Source: SZUA-442 sp963759175 (GTDB taxonomy: Bacteria; Actinomycetota; Acidimicrobiia; Spongiisociales; UBA5794). Taken from it: a stretch of DNA of 64,000 nucleotides. The notes beneath the pieces are model-generated. The model saw nothing but the letters and a program-made list of their open reading frames with translations, was not told where the DNA came from and searched no databases. Both the position numbers and the translations under genes were made by a program. Location of the stretch: NCBI GenBank assembly GCA_963759175.1, contig CAVWXP010000010.1:248001-312000 (forward strand), in the 5' to 3' direction. Each line of letters begins with the position of its first letter. Positions within the stretch are counted from its first letter, which is position 1. Of the stretch, positions 26,394 to 34,230 are shown in pieces.

Positions 26394-27272
26394 TCATTCG
26401 TGCCCCAGGATCGTCAGTAGGTCATCGAAGAATATGCCGTCGCGCCACGGGAACGTGAAGTTGAAGCCGGGTCCTCGGAAGAACGATCCGAAGATCGTGA
26501 GGACGGCAGCCGCCATGAAGAACACGGTGAAGAGCGAAATCGCCAGTTTGCGATCGCTCGGGCGCACGGACGGGTTCCGATCGATGTAGGGGATGAAGGC
26601 GAGCGCCGCGAGGCCGAATCCGGGGATGATCACACCCGCGACCATCGGATCGAAGTAGGCGAGCAGTTCCTGGAGACCGAGGAAGTACCACGGTGCCTTC
26701 GACGGGTTGGGCTGCTCATTGAAGTTGGCGAACTCGAGCAGTGGTGCATCGACGAACGCCGAGAGCAGCGTCAGGAACGCAAGCATCCCGAGGAGGGCCA
26801 CGAACTCGATCGCGAGGAGGTGCGGCCAGACATTCACCTTGTCGACAGGTTCCTTGGTGGTCCCCTGGATGGCGCCGGCCTTGACGACGGTGAGGAGCCG
26901 TTGGGTACGAACGCCCGGAGGCGGACCCGCGGGGGCGGGCGTCGAAGCGGGGGCCGATGGTGCCGCTGCGCCGGCGGCTGTAGCAACGGGAGCGCCAGCT
27001 CCGACGAGGGCCGGCACGGCGGTGCCGTCCTTCCTCGCTCTGGCGAACATGCCCCGCTCGAGCAGGGATCGCGGGACGCCGTAGCGGGCCGACTCGGCAT
27101 CGAGGTCCCGGCCATCGCCGGTAGCGGCGGCCGCGACAGGAGCAGCGGCAGGGGCAGCCGCACCGCCGTTGCCTGATGACATGGCGGCCATCTCCGCCTC
27201 GACGGAGGTGCCGTTCGCCTTTGCACGCGCCTCGGCCGCTCGGCGCTTGAGATGTTCTGGTAGCTCTGCCAC
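26394..27272 (-). CDS. Cytochrome b C-terminal (subunit-IV-like) protein with repeat-module extension
   Basis: 292 residues. The C-terminal half (about 145-290) has three membrane helices and matches cytochrome b6f subunit IV or the C-terminal half of cytochrome b. The quinol-oxidation motif usually written PEWY reads APWY here (193-196, KAPWYFLGLQELL), so the Glu is missing. The N-terminal 120 residues are soluble and Ala/Pro-rich and contain two copies (about 4-30 and 66-92) of a short helical module, consensus xPxxLxxRxAxARAxxxGT. The same module is repeated four times in the cytochrome c at 31237-32940. The split from cytochrome b6 is as in b6f and b6c complexes. Confidence 0.85.
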   Translation of the reverse strand: MAELPEHLKRRAAEARAKANGTSVEAEMAAMSSGNGGAAAPAAAPVAAAATGDGRDLDAESARYGVPRSLLERGMFARARKDGTAVPALVGAGAPVATAAGAAAPSAPASTPAPAGPPPGVRTQRLLTVVKAGAIQGTTKEPVDKVNVWPHLLAIEFVALLGMLAFLTLLSAFVDAPLLEFANFNEQPNPSKAPWYFLGLQELLAYFDPMVAGVIIPGFGLAALAFIPYIDRNPSVRPSDRKLAISLFTVFFMAAAVLTIFGSFFRGPGFNFTFPWRDGIFFDDLLTILGHE

Positions 27273-27281
27273 GCCTTCTCC

Positions 27282-28064
27282 TTAGAGCGGTCCTGAGATT
27301 CCGCCGTCTTTGCGGACTCGCCAGAAGTGGACGGCCATGAAGATCGTGATGATGAACGGGAGGAACAGGACATGCAGCACGTACCACCGCAACAGCGTGT
27401 CCGCGGTGATCTGCACGCCACCAATGAGGGCGAAGCTCACTTGTTCCCCGAACACCGGTGTGTACGCCGCCATGTTGGTCCCGACGGTCACCGCCCACAG
27501 GGCCAGCTGGTCCCACGGGAGGAGGTAGCCGGTGAACGAGAGCAGCAGGGTGAGCAGCAACAGGATGATCCCGACGACCCAGTTGAACTCACGAGGCGGC
27601 TTGTACGCCCCGTGGTAGAACACCCGCGACATGTGCAGGAAGACCGTCAGCACCATGATGTGGGCACCCCACCGGTGCATGTTGCGCACCAGCTGCCCGA
27701 AGGCCACGTCGGTCGCGAGCGCTTGGAGGTCGAAGTACGCCTGGGGCGATGTCGGCCGGTAGTAGAACATCAGGAAGATGCCGGTGATCGTCAACAGGAT
27801 GAAGAGGAAGAAGCTCAGTCCACCGAGGCACAGGGTGTAGGACAGCTTCACGCCGTGGCGCTTCACCTTCACGGGATGGAGGTGGTACAGGACGTTGTTC
27901 ATGACGACGTAGGCACGGTTGCGCGGTGAGTCGCCGCTGTCGGCGCGCATCGACGAACCCGGTCGGAAGATCGAGGTCCACACCTGGGAATTACGAACGT
28001 GACCACCGAGTCCGGTGACTGCGTCCTTCAATCCCGTTCTACCGCTGCCGTTGCCGTTGGCCAA
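27282..28064 (-). CDS. Cytochrome b6-type cytochrome b (N-terminal half)
   Basis: 260 residues with four core helices. The heme ligands are His130/His144 and His231/His246, spaced 14 and 15 residues apart; the 15 spacing is that of cytochrome b6 rather than mitochondrial or proteobacterial cytochrome b (14). Cys79, in YTLCLGGLSFF, sits 51 residues before the first His, the same distance as Cys35 and His86 in chloroplast b6, where that Cys binds heme ci covalently. FYYRPTSPQAY is also b6-like. The 70-residue N-terminal extension is unusual. It follows the ferredoxin gene by 17 bases. Confidence 0.9.
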   Translation of the reverse strand: MANGNGSGRTGLKDAVTGLGGHVRNSQVWTSIFRPGSSMRADSGDSPRNRAYVVMNNVLYHLHPVKVKRHGVKLSYTLCLGGLSFFLFILLTITGIFLMFYYRPTSPQAYFDLQALATDVAFGQLVRNMHRWGAHIMVLTVFLHMSRVFYHGAYKPPREFNWVVGIILLLLTLLLSFTGYLLPWDQLALWAVTVGTNMAAYTPVFGEQVSFALIGGVQITADTLLRWYVLHVLFLPFIITIFMAVHFWRVRKDGGISGPL

Positions 28065-28081
28065 CTGTCGTCTCCGTTTCG

Positions 28082-28525
28082 CTACCAGCGCACGCCGTAG
28101 CTGTACCCGCTCTTGTCATCCCGCTCACCCGTGTCGAACTCCCACGGAGCCTGTCCGAGGGCATCGCCCATGTCGGCCACCGAACCGGCGAACTTGCCGA
28201 TCGTGATGACGTTGGTGGGGCATCGGTCGACGCACAGCTTGCACCTCGTGCATTCCGTATCGTCGATCATGAACAGCGCACCGTTCTCTTCCTTGTCCGC
28301 CGGGTTCTCGACACCGAACGTCTCCGTGACGATGTCGGGGGACAGGAAATGGATGCACTTCCACGGGCAGATGTCGACACAACCTGCGCACAGGATGCAC
28401 TCTGCCTCGTTGATGTGGATGAACTGCTTCGGCTTGACGGTCGCCTGCACGTAGGACGTGTCGACGATCGCGAGCTGGTAGTCGTCCCGGATGGGCGGGG
28501 TCTCGAGCCACACTTCCTTCGCCAT
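28082..28525 (-). CDS. 2x[4Fe-4S] ferredoxin-like protein in the cytochrome bc operon
   Basis: 147 residues. Two full cluster motifs are visible: CILCAGCVDICPWKC and CTRCKLCVDRCP, separated by an insert of about 30 residues. There is no membrane segment. The ATG forms a TGATG junction with the gene upstream. A bacterial ferredoxin encoded inside a bc-complex operon suggests a peripheral electron-entry or regulatory subunit, in the way that ferredoxin interacts with b6f complexes; this role is inference. Its C-terminus (KSGYSYGVRW) has no family I know. Confidence 0.88.
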   Translation of the reverse strand: MAKEVWLETPPIRDDYQLAIVDTSYVQATVKPKQFIHINEAECILCAGCVDICPWKCIHFLSPDIVTETFGVENPADKEENGALFMIDDTECTRCKLCVDRCPTNVITIGKFAGSVADMGDALGQAPWEFDTGERDDKSGYSYGVRW

Positions 28526-29109
28526 CAGCTACCCGCCCGCATCGGTCGACCGTAGTTGGAGACGGGCTCGGGCTTCGGCTCGTCCGCCTTCTTGGCACGT
28601 TCCTGCCACTGGTACATGACGACGGGAAGCAGGATCAAGAGGGTGGTGACGTATCCCGCGACGATCATGTCCTTGAGCGCGGCATACGAGATGGAGAGAT
28701 CGTTGCCAAGGACGAGCCACGAAGGAACGGTGAAGAAGATCTTCTGCGGCGTCCATTCGAGTGTCGACTGGAAGATGGTGAGCATCTGGTTCGGGATGAT
28801 CGCGAAGAGCACGAACATGAGCGCTGCGAACAGGAGGGCACCGAGCATGGCGCGGGCCCACGTCAGCTGGCGCTTGTAGAGGAAGGCGAGGGCGATCCCG
28901 GCCATGGCCAGCAGCACCCCGCCGAGGGCGATCGTCTGTGCGATCAGGGCGGGAACCCAGCCACGGGGGAAGCCCACGAAGATCGCTTCACCGAACTCGT
29001 TGAACTCGTCCGCCTCGGCCGTGTGGACGAGGAACGAGAACACGATCGCAACGATGATGCCGAGGAGCACGAGCCCCAGGCCTGCGATCAGCTGCTTACG
29101 TTCGGTCAC
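28525..29109 (-). CDS. Four-helix membrane protein heading the cytochrome bc operon
   Basis: 194 residues from GTG 29109. Helices run at about 7-27, 50-76, 84-106 and 145-166, with a cytoplasmic C-terminal tail rich in Lys, Glu and Pro. There is no heme or metal motif; His29 is the only histidine near a helix. The gene opens the operon, with a TAAACT -10 element 24 bases upstream of the start. I do not recognise the family. Conserved linkage would make it an extra subunit of the bc complex or an assembly factor. Confidence 0.65.
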   Translation of the reverse strand: MTERKQLIAGLGLVLLGIIVAIVFSFLVHTAEADEFNEFGEAIFVGFPRGWVPALIAQTIALGGVLLAMAGIALAFLYKRQLTWARAMLGALLFAALMFVLFAIIPNQMLTIFQSTLEWTPQKIFFTVPSWLVLGNDLSISYAALKDMIVAGYVTTLLILLPVVMYQWQERAKKADEPKPEPVSNYGRPMRAGS

Positions 29110-29327
29110 GCATGTCCCTGTCCGAGTGCGGGTAGTTTACGGTGCCTGCGAAGTCATGGGGAGGCATCTCCCCGAGGGCCGCGCCGACATCGGCCGGGAT
29201 TGTGGTCGGTCGGGCCCTCGCCCGCCAATCGGAACCGAGGGATGAAGGTTGCAGTCGGCCGCGCGGCTAGAGTTTCGTCAGCCTCGCACGGCAACGAAGT
29301 GAGCGCGCACAGGAGGGTGCCGACAGC
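29110..29327. promoter_or_regulatory. Divergent promoter region of the cytochrome operons
   Basis: The minus strand carries TAAACT (29139-29134) before the bc operon start at 29109. The plus strand carries TAGAGT (29268-29273), and AGGAGGG at about 29311-29317 gives the GTG at 29328 a strong ribosome site. No clear -35 boxes or palindromes were found. I see no gene here. Confidence 0.5.
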
Positions 29328-31232
29328 GTGACCGCCGAAACGTCCACAGACCAGCAGGAACAAGCACCATCCGCTCCTGCGGGAACCGGCACAGCGCGCA
29401 TCCACCTCATCGTCGCAGCTGTGTTCCTCGTCCTCGGTTCGGTCCTGGCTTCCGTCGCCGCGGTCCAGCTCATCGTTCCCGAGTTCCTGTCGGGCCTCGC
29501 ATTCACGACGTACGGCCGACTCGCACCAGCGGCACGGATCCTGCTCGCCGACGGCTGGCTCACGATCGGCCTCCTCGGTATGTCGTACTACGCGCTGGCC
29601 AGGATCACCGGTTCGGGTGTGAGCCGCCGACCGCTGGCGATCGCCTCGCTCGTCCTGATCGCCGCCGGCACCGCCGCTGGCGTCGTCGGTGTCCTGATCG
29701 GTTACCAGAGTGGCCTCACCGGCCAGGAGGCTCCGGTGTGGGCCCGCCTCATCACGCTGGCCGGGTACCTCCTCGGTGCCATCGCCCTCATCGGTACGGC
29801 CCGACAGAACAAGGATCGACTCGGTGCAGCCGGTTGGTACCTGACGGCGGCACCCATCTGGCTCACGTTGTCAGCCATCGTTGCCGTGCTCCCGACACCC
29901 GACGGCGTGGCCGGATCGATCCAGGTCGCCTTCGCCAACGCCGGCTTCACCGGATTGTTCTACGTCACCGCGGCCGTCGGCCTCCTCTACTTCGTCTTCA
30001 CCTCGATAGCGAACGCCGACCCGACCGAGCCACGTCCCTTGGCTGCGCTCGGTTTCTGGTCACTCACCCTGGTGTGGTCCAACCTCGCTGCCGTCTCGCT
30101 GATCTTCTCCCCCGCTCCCGACTGGTACGAGACTCTGGCTGTGGCCTTTGCGATCGGGTCGCTGATCCCGCTCCTCACGATCGCAGCCGACATCGGGCTC
30201 ATGATGCGGGGACTCGTGGCGTCGATCACCGACCGGGCCTCGCTGCGGTATGGCGTCGTGGCCTCGGTCGCCCTGGCGGCGGCGACCGTCGTCAACCTCT
30301 CGCTCGCGTGGCGGGCGTCGAGCGGTGTCGTCCAGTTCTCGACCTGGGTCAACGGCGTGGAGTTGCTCATCGTCCTCGGGGGCGGATCGTTCGCCGTGTT
30401 TGCTGCGGCCTCCGTCATCAGGGGCGGCCGCAGTGGCGGTGCCTCCGCACATCTCATTGCATCCGTGCTCGGACTCCTCGTGGCAACGGTGGGCTACCTG
30501 GTCGGTGGTGTCGTGGTCGGCTTCAGCTGGGCGGCGGGCCCAGCGAGCCAGCAGTTCGCCAACACCGGCGACGCGTGGAGGATCACGAGCGACGCATCGG
30601 TCCCCTTCCTCTGGCTGGCCGCGCTCGGCCTCGTGCTGTTCGCTGCCGCTCAGGTCATCTTCATCGCCACCATGGGTCGCACGCACGACGAGAATCTCGC
30701 GGCACCCGCAGGCCCGATGGCATACGATCTCGAGTTCGAGGGAACGCCGCCGTATGCAACATGGCGTCGGCTCGTGTGGGGCGTCGCGGCTGTCTGGGTG
30801 TTCGCAGCGATCATGACCTGGATCATCCCCATCGTGGACGACACGGATCGTGAGGCCACGCTCCTCGCCGATACGTCACGCACCTATGCGGCAGACAGCC
30901 TCGAGGCCATCGGTCGCCAGCTGTACATCTCCGAGGGATGCGCCGAGTGCCACACCCAGCAGGTGCGACCGCTCGGGACCGACGTCGGTCTCGGTCCCGT
31001 GAGCGTCGCCGGTGATTACGCCAACGAGCAACCCGCCCTGTTGGGCGCGTATCGGTTCGGACCCGACCTGATGCACTACGCGAGCACGACGGAGTTCTTC
31101 GACAAGGTCATCATCCAGGCCTACCTCGACGAGCCACGCGCGATCGTGCCGTGGTCCACCAAGCCCTCATACTCCTATCTTTCGTCGAACGACCTGAGTG
31201 CCCTTGTCAGCTACATCGAGACCCTCGAGTAA
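29328..31232 (+). CDS. CcoN-like / CcoO-like fusion lacking all oxidase heme and copper ligands
   Basis: 634 residues. Residues 24-450 align in outline with cbb3 oxidase subunit CcoN: TYGRLAPAARILL for RLxPxHT, ANAGFTGLFYVT for GHNAVxFxLT, SNLAAVSLIFSPAPDW for GPHHLHYTALPDW, and QFSTWVNGVELLIVLGG for FTDWTxGHVHSGALGW. Every His ligand for the low-spin heme, the high-spin heme and CuB is replaced (Ala, Gly, Val or Glu); only His26 and His375 lie near helices. After a further helix (485-502) comes a CcoO/FixO-like domain with CAECH at 538-542 and GPDLMHYAS. The start is GTG with an AGGAGGG site. It cannot be a normal oxidase; electron transfer through its single heme c is likely. Confidence 0.8.
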   Translation: MTAETSTDQQEQAPSAPAGTGTARIHLIVAAVFLVLGSVLASVAAVQLIVPEFLSGLAFTTYGRLAPAARILLADGWLTIGLLGMSYYALARITGSGVSRRPLAIASLVLIAAGTAAGVVGVLIGYQSGLTGQEAPVWARLITLAGYLLGAIALIGTARQNKDRLGAAGWYLTAAPIWLTLSAIVAVLPTPDGVAGSIQVAFANAGFTGLFYVTAAVGLLYFVFTSIANADPTEPRPLAALGFWSLTLVWSNLAAVSLIFSPAPDWYETLAVAFAIGSLIPLLTIAADIGLMMRGLVASITDRASLRYGVVASVALAAATVVNLSLAWRASSGVVQFSTWVNGVELLIVLGGGSFAVFAAASVIRGGRSGGASAHLIASVLGLLVATVGYLVGGVVVGFSWAAGPASQQFANTGDAWRITSDASVPFLWLAALGLVLFAAAQVIFIATMGRTHDENLAAPAGPMAYDLEFEGTPPYATWRRLVWGVAAVWVFAAIMTWIIPIVDDTDREATLLADTSRTYAADSLEAIGRQLYISEGCAECHTQQVRPLGTDVGLGPVSVAGDYANEQPALLGAYRFGPDLMHYASTTEFFDKVIIQAYLDEPRAIVPWSTKPSYSYLSSNDLSALVSYIETLE

Positions 31233-31236
31233 CACC

Positions 31237-32940
31237 ATGGACGAACTCCTCAACAAAGCTGCAGCCAAGATGGGTATGCCGCCTGCCCTCGCCATGCGAT
31301 CGGCAGAGGCGAGAGCCACCAAGGAGGGCACGACGGTCGAGGCCGTGCTCGCCGAATGGGCGGGAGAGGACACGTCCACCGGCGACGCGGCTCCAGAGGA
31401 TGCAGCAGCGGTCGTTGCGTCCGAGGCGGATGTGCCGACCGACGCACCGGAACCGTCGGAGCCGCCTGCATCCGCGGCGCCGTCGGAGGTGACGAGCGAC
31501 TACCTCGTCCAGCTCGCCGCGCACGCCAAGCGCATGCCACCGAAGCTGGTGCGTTCCTCCGCCGAAGCACGCGCCCGGAACTCCCAGACGGATGTCGACG
31601 TCGTCCTCGCGACGTGGGCGGGCTACGACCTGGACGACTTGCGCGAGCGCGCCGCAGCCGGGAACCTCCCCGCCGTCGCCCCTCAGATCTCCACACCGGC
31701 GACGCCTACCCCGGCACCGCAGCCCACGGCCGATCCCGCGCCGGCCGCTGCGGCAGAAACCGAACCTGCCGCCCCGTCCCCGGCCGCCCCGATTGCCGCG
31801 GCTGCAGCAGCGATGTCCGTCGACGAACTGCTCGACAAGGCCGCCGCCGCAAAAGGCATGCCCGCCCCCCTCGCCAAACGCTCAGCACAGGCACGCGCCA
31901 CCAAGGAGGGCACCACCCTCGAAGCAGTCCTCGCCGAATGGGCAGGCGTCGACCCCACGGTCGTGTCGTCAGCACCTGCCGCCACATCCGAGGCGGCTGC
32001 CCCTGAGCCGGCCTCGGCTCCCGCCGCGGCACCAGTTGTCTCGGCCGCAGCAGCGATGTCCGTCGACGAACTGCTCGACAAGGCCGCCGCCGCAAAAGGC
32101 ATGCCCGCCCCCCTCGCCAAACGCTCAGCACAGGCACGCGCCACCAAGGAGGGCACCACCCTCGAAGCAGTCCTCGCCGAATGGGCAGGCGTCGACCCCA
32201 CGGTCGTGTCGTCAGCACCTGCCGCCACATCGGAGGCGCCGGTTGCCGCCGAGGCGCCAGCCGATCCGCAACCGCCCGCACCGTCCGACGACGTCGAGGT
32301 CATCGAGGCGTCGGCGGGAGGCACGGCCGCGGAGCCGCTCGATCCCGGGGACGCACCGATGCGTCCCCGCCGGTCCGGGTACCCGACGTGGCTCGCAGCC
32401 GCGTTCGTGATCATCCCGCTGCTGGCCGTGACGTACATCCTCGTATCGCCCAACGGTCCCGATTGCGGGACGGCGGGTCAGCTGAAGGTCGATCCCGTCA
32501 CGGGCCTGGCCGTCAACTGCGACGGTTCCGAGTTCGGCGGGTCGAGTGTCGACTTCTTCTCCCAGGGCGCAGGGATCTACGCCCAGTGCGCGGCGTGCCA
32601 CGGGGCCAACGGCGGCGGAGGTGTGGGACCGGCCTTCACCGGGGGCGCCGTCCTCGCAACGTTCCCGGCGTGTACCGACCACGTGGTCTGGGTGACGCTC
32701 GGCACGGCGAACTTCCCCGACCCCACCTACGGGGCGACCAACAAACCCGTCGGTGGCGGTGGACTCATGCCCGGCTACGAAGGCGCGCTGACCGAGGAGC
32801 AGATCGCCTCCGTCTCCTTGTATGAGCGCGTAACGTTTGGCGGACAACCGCTCGAGGAGGCCGAAATCGACTGCGGACTCGTCGAGGGTGAGGGCGACGG
32901 CACCGAGGGCGGCGACGAGATGGTCGAAGCCAGCCCCTGA
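31237..32940 (+). CDS. Cytochrome c with four N-terminal helical repeat modules
   Basis: 567 residues from ATG 31237, five bases after the CcoN/O-like gene. Four copies of a roughly 40-residue module come first: LLNKAAAKMGMPPALAMRSA and equivalents, consensus MPxxLxxRSAxARAxxxGTTxEAVLAEWAG, joined by Ala/Pro-rich linkers. Modules 3 and 4 are identical. One membrane helix follows (about 386-405), then a periplasmic class-I-type cytochrome c with CAACH (in QCAACHGANGGGGVG) and a probable axial Met in GGLMPGY. The likely role is carrying electrons between the bc complex and its partner, with the modules as cytoplasmic docking units; this is inference. Confidence 0.78.
   Translation: MDELLNKAAAKMGMPPALAMRSAEARATKEGTTVEAVLAEWAGEDTSTGDAAPEDAAAVVASEADVPTDAPEPSEPPASAAPSEVTSDYLVQLAAHAKRMPPKLVRSSAEARARNSQTDVDVVLATWAGYDLDDLRERAAAGNLPAVAPQISTPATPTPAPQPTADPAPAAAAETEPAAPSPAAPIAAAAAAMSVDELLDKAAAAKGMPAPLAKRSAQARATKEGTTLEAVLAEWAGVDPTVVSSAPAATSEAAAPEPASAPAAAPVVSAAAAMSVDELLDKAAAAKGMPAPLAKRSAQARATKEGTTLEAVLAEWAGVDPTVVSSAPAATSEAPVAAEAPADPQPPAPSDDVEVIEASAGGTAAEPLDPGDAPMRPRRSGYPTWLAAAFVIIPLLAVTYILVSPNGPDCGTAGQLKVDPVTGLAVNCDGSEFGGSSVDFFSQGAGIYAQCAACHGANGGGGVGPAFTGGAVLATFPACTDHVVWVTLGTANFPDPTYGATNKPVGGGGLMPGYEGALTEEQIASVSLYERVTFGGQPLEEAEIDCGLVEGEGDGTEGGDEMVEASP
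31804..31988 (+). repeat. 185-bp perfect direct repeat, copy 1
   Basis: Bases 31804-31988 are identical to 32047-32231 at an offset of 243 bases. The repeat encodes the third helical module of the cytochrome c and part of its linker. Zero mismatches, including at third codon positions, point to recent duplication or ongoing gene conversion. Confidence 0.95.
32047..32231 (+). repeat. 185-bp perfect direct repeat, copy 2
   Basis: This is the second copy of the 185-bp repeat, encoding the fourth module. The flanking linkers differ in sequence, so the identity is confined to the module and its immediate tail. Confidence 0.95.
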
Positions 32941-32990
32941 TCGTCGCGACGGCCTTGTGACGCGCCCGTCCCGATCCGTCCTGTGACCGG

Positions 32991-32996
32991 TAGCCT
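32991..32996 (+). promoter_or_regulatory. -10 element TAGCCT, leaderless start of the flavoprotein gene
   Basis: TAGCCT ends seven bases before ATG 33004, the distance from a -10 box to a transcription start, so the mRNA should begin at or next to the start codon. No ribosome site is present, which supports the leaderless reading. Confidence 0.55.
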
Positions 32997-33003
32997 TCCC
33001 GCC

Positions 33004-34227
33004 ATGACTGCATCCGTACTCGTCGTCGGGGGAGGCCCCGGAGGGGCAAGCGCTGCGTACTGGCTCGCCCGCAACGGGATCGATGTCCACCTCGTCGAGA
33101 AGAAGCGCTATCCACGCGAGAAGGCATGTGGGGACGGCCTGACGCCCCGCGCCATCAAGCAACTCCTCGACATGGGCTTCGATTTCGACGGTCTCGACCT
33201 CCACCGCGTCGAGGGGCTCCGGGCGTATGCGGGCGGCCGCAAGATCGAGCTCTCGTGGCCCGACCACTCGAGCTACCCCAGCTGGGGAGCGACGATGCGT
33301 CGAGCCGACCTCGACGGAACGGTCGCCGCCCTGGCCGAGGCGCAGGGCGCGACCGTCGAGCAGGGCACGACGGCGATGCCGATCTTCGCCGACAGCGGGG
33401 TCACCGGCGTGACGCTGACCAATGCCGACGGGGAGCGAACGATCCATCCCGACCGTGTCATCATTGCCGACGGATCGAACTCCAGGTTCGGTCGTGGCGT
33501 GGGGGCATCCCGTCGTCGTGACTACCCGTACGGCATGGCCGTGCGTGGCTACTGGGAGAGCCCGAACAGCGACGATCGCATGATCGAGAGCCAGCTCGAC
33601 ATCCGCGATGCCGAGGGACGGGCCATGCCGGGCTACGGGTGGGTGTTCCCCCTCGGCGACGGCGAGATCAACGTCGGGGCAGGCCTCGTCTCCACCTTCA
33701 AGGGGTGGAAGGACATCAATACGTCGAGGATCCTCGACGCCTATGCCCAATCCCTCCCCGATCATTGGAAGATCACCGACGAGACCAACCACACGCGCCC
33801 GATCGGCGGCAAACTGCCGATGTCCCTGTCGGTCGGCCCGAAGGTCGGCCGCAACTGGGTGCTGGTCGGCGATGCATCAGGTGCGATCAATCCATTCAAC
33901 GGAGAGGGCATCGACTACGCCTACGAGACCGGGCGGATGGCCGCCCGCTACACGGCTGAGTCGTTGGCCGGCGATGATCACGCCCTGGCGGGCTACGCAG
34001 CCGAGCTCGAGGAGACCTACGGCGACTACCACCGTGTGGCACGCGTGTTCGTCAAGGCGATCGGCAATCCGGCCATCATGAAGACGCTCACGACCGTTGG
34101 TATCCGCAACAAGCCCCTCATGGAGTGGACGCTCAAGGTGATGGCCAACCTGCTCGATCCCGACGAGGCCAAGATGACCGAGCACATCTACTCGGCCATC
34201 GAACGCACCGTCAACGTGGGGTCCTGA
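33004..34227 (+). CDS. Geranylgeranyl-reductase-family FAD oxidoreductase (probable menaquinone/isoprenoid reductase)
   Basis: 407 residues. VLVVGGGPGGASAAYWLARNG is the N-terminal FAD dinucleotide site, KACGDGLTPRAIKQL is the family Cys-Gly-Asp motif, and WVLVGDASGAINPFNGEGIDYAYETG is the second FAD motif with substrate loop. This family hydrogenates isoprenoid chains; in actinobacteria the closest function is MenJ-type saturation of the menaquinone side chain, but archaeal-lipid-like substrates exist too. ATG 33004 is preferred over an in-frame ATG at 32983 because of the adjacent -10 element. It follows the respiratory block and precedes a 31-residue membrane peptide by three bases. Confidence 0.85.
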   Translation: MTASVLVVGGGPGGASAAYWLARNGIDVHLVEKKRYPREKACGDGLTPRAIKQLLDMGFDFDGLDLHRVEGLRAYAGGRKIELSWPDHSSYPSWGATMRRADLDGTVAALAEAQGATVEQGTTAMPIFADSGVTGVTLTNADGERTIHPDRVIIADGSNSRFGRGVGASRRRDYPYGMAVRGYWESPNSDDRMIESQLDIRDAEGRAMPGYGWVFPLGDGEINVGAGLVSTFKGWKDINTSRILDAYAQSLPDHWKITDETNHTRPIGGKLPMSLSVGPKVGRNWVLVGDASGAINPFNGEGIDYAYETGRMAARYTAESLAGDDHALAGYAAELEETYGDYHRVARVFVKAIGNPAIMKTLTTVGIRNKPLMEWTLKVMANLLDPDEAKMTEHIYSAIERTVNVGS

Positions 34228-34230
34228 GGC

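Noticed and set aside
29328..31232. Annotation as a functional cbb3 oxidase subunit I
   Set aside because: None of the heme or copper histidines is present, so oxidase activity should not be assumed.
32983..33003. Upstream in-frame ATG for the flavoprotein
   Set aside because: It would place the -10 box inside the coding region and adds residues before the FAD-binding strand.
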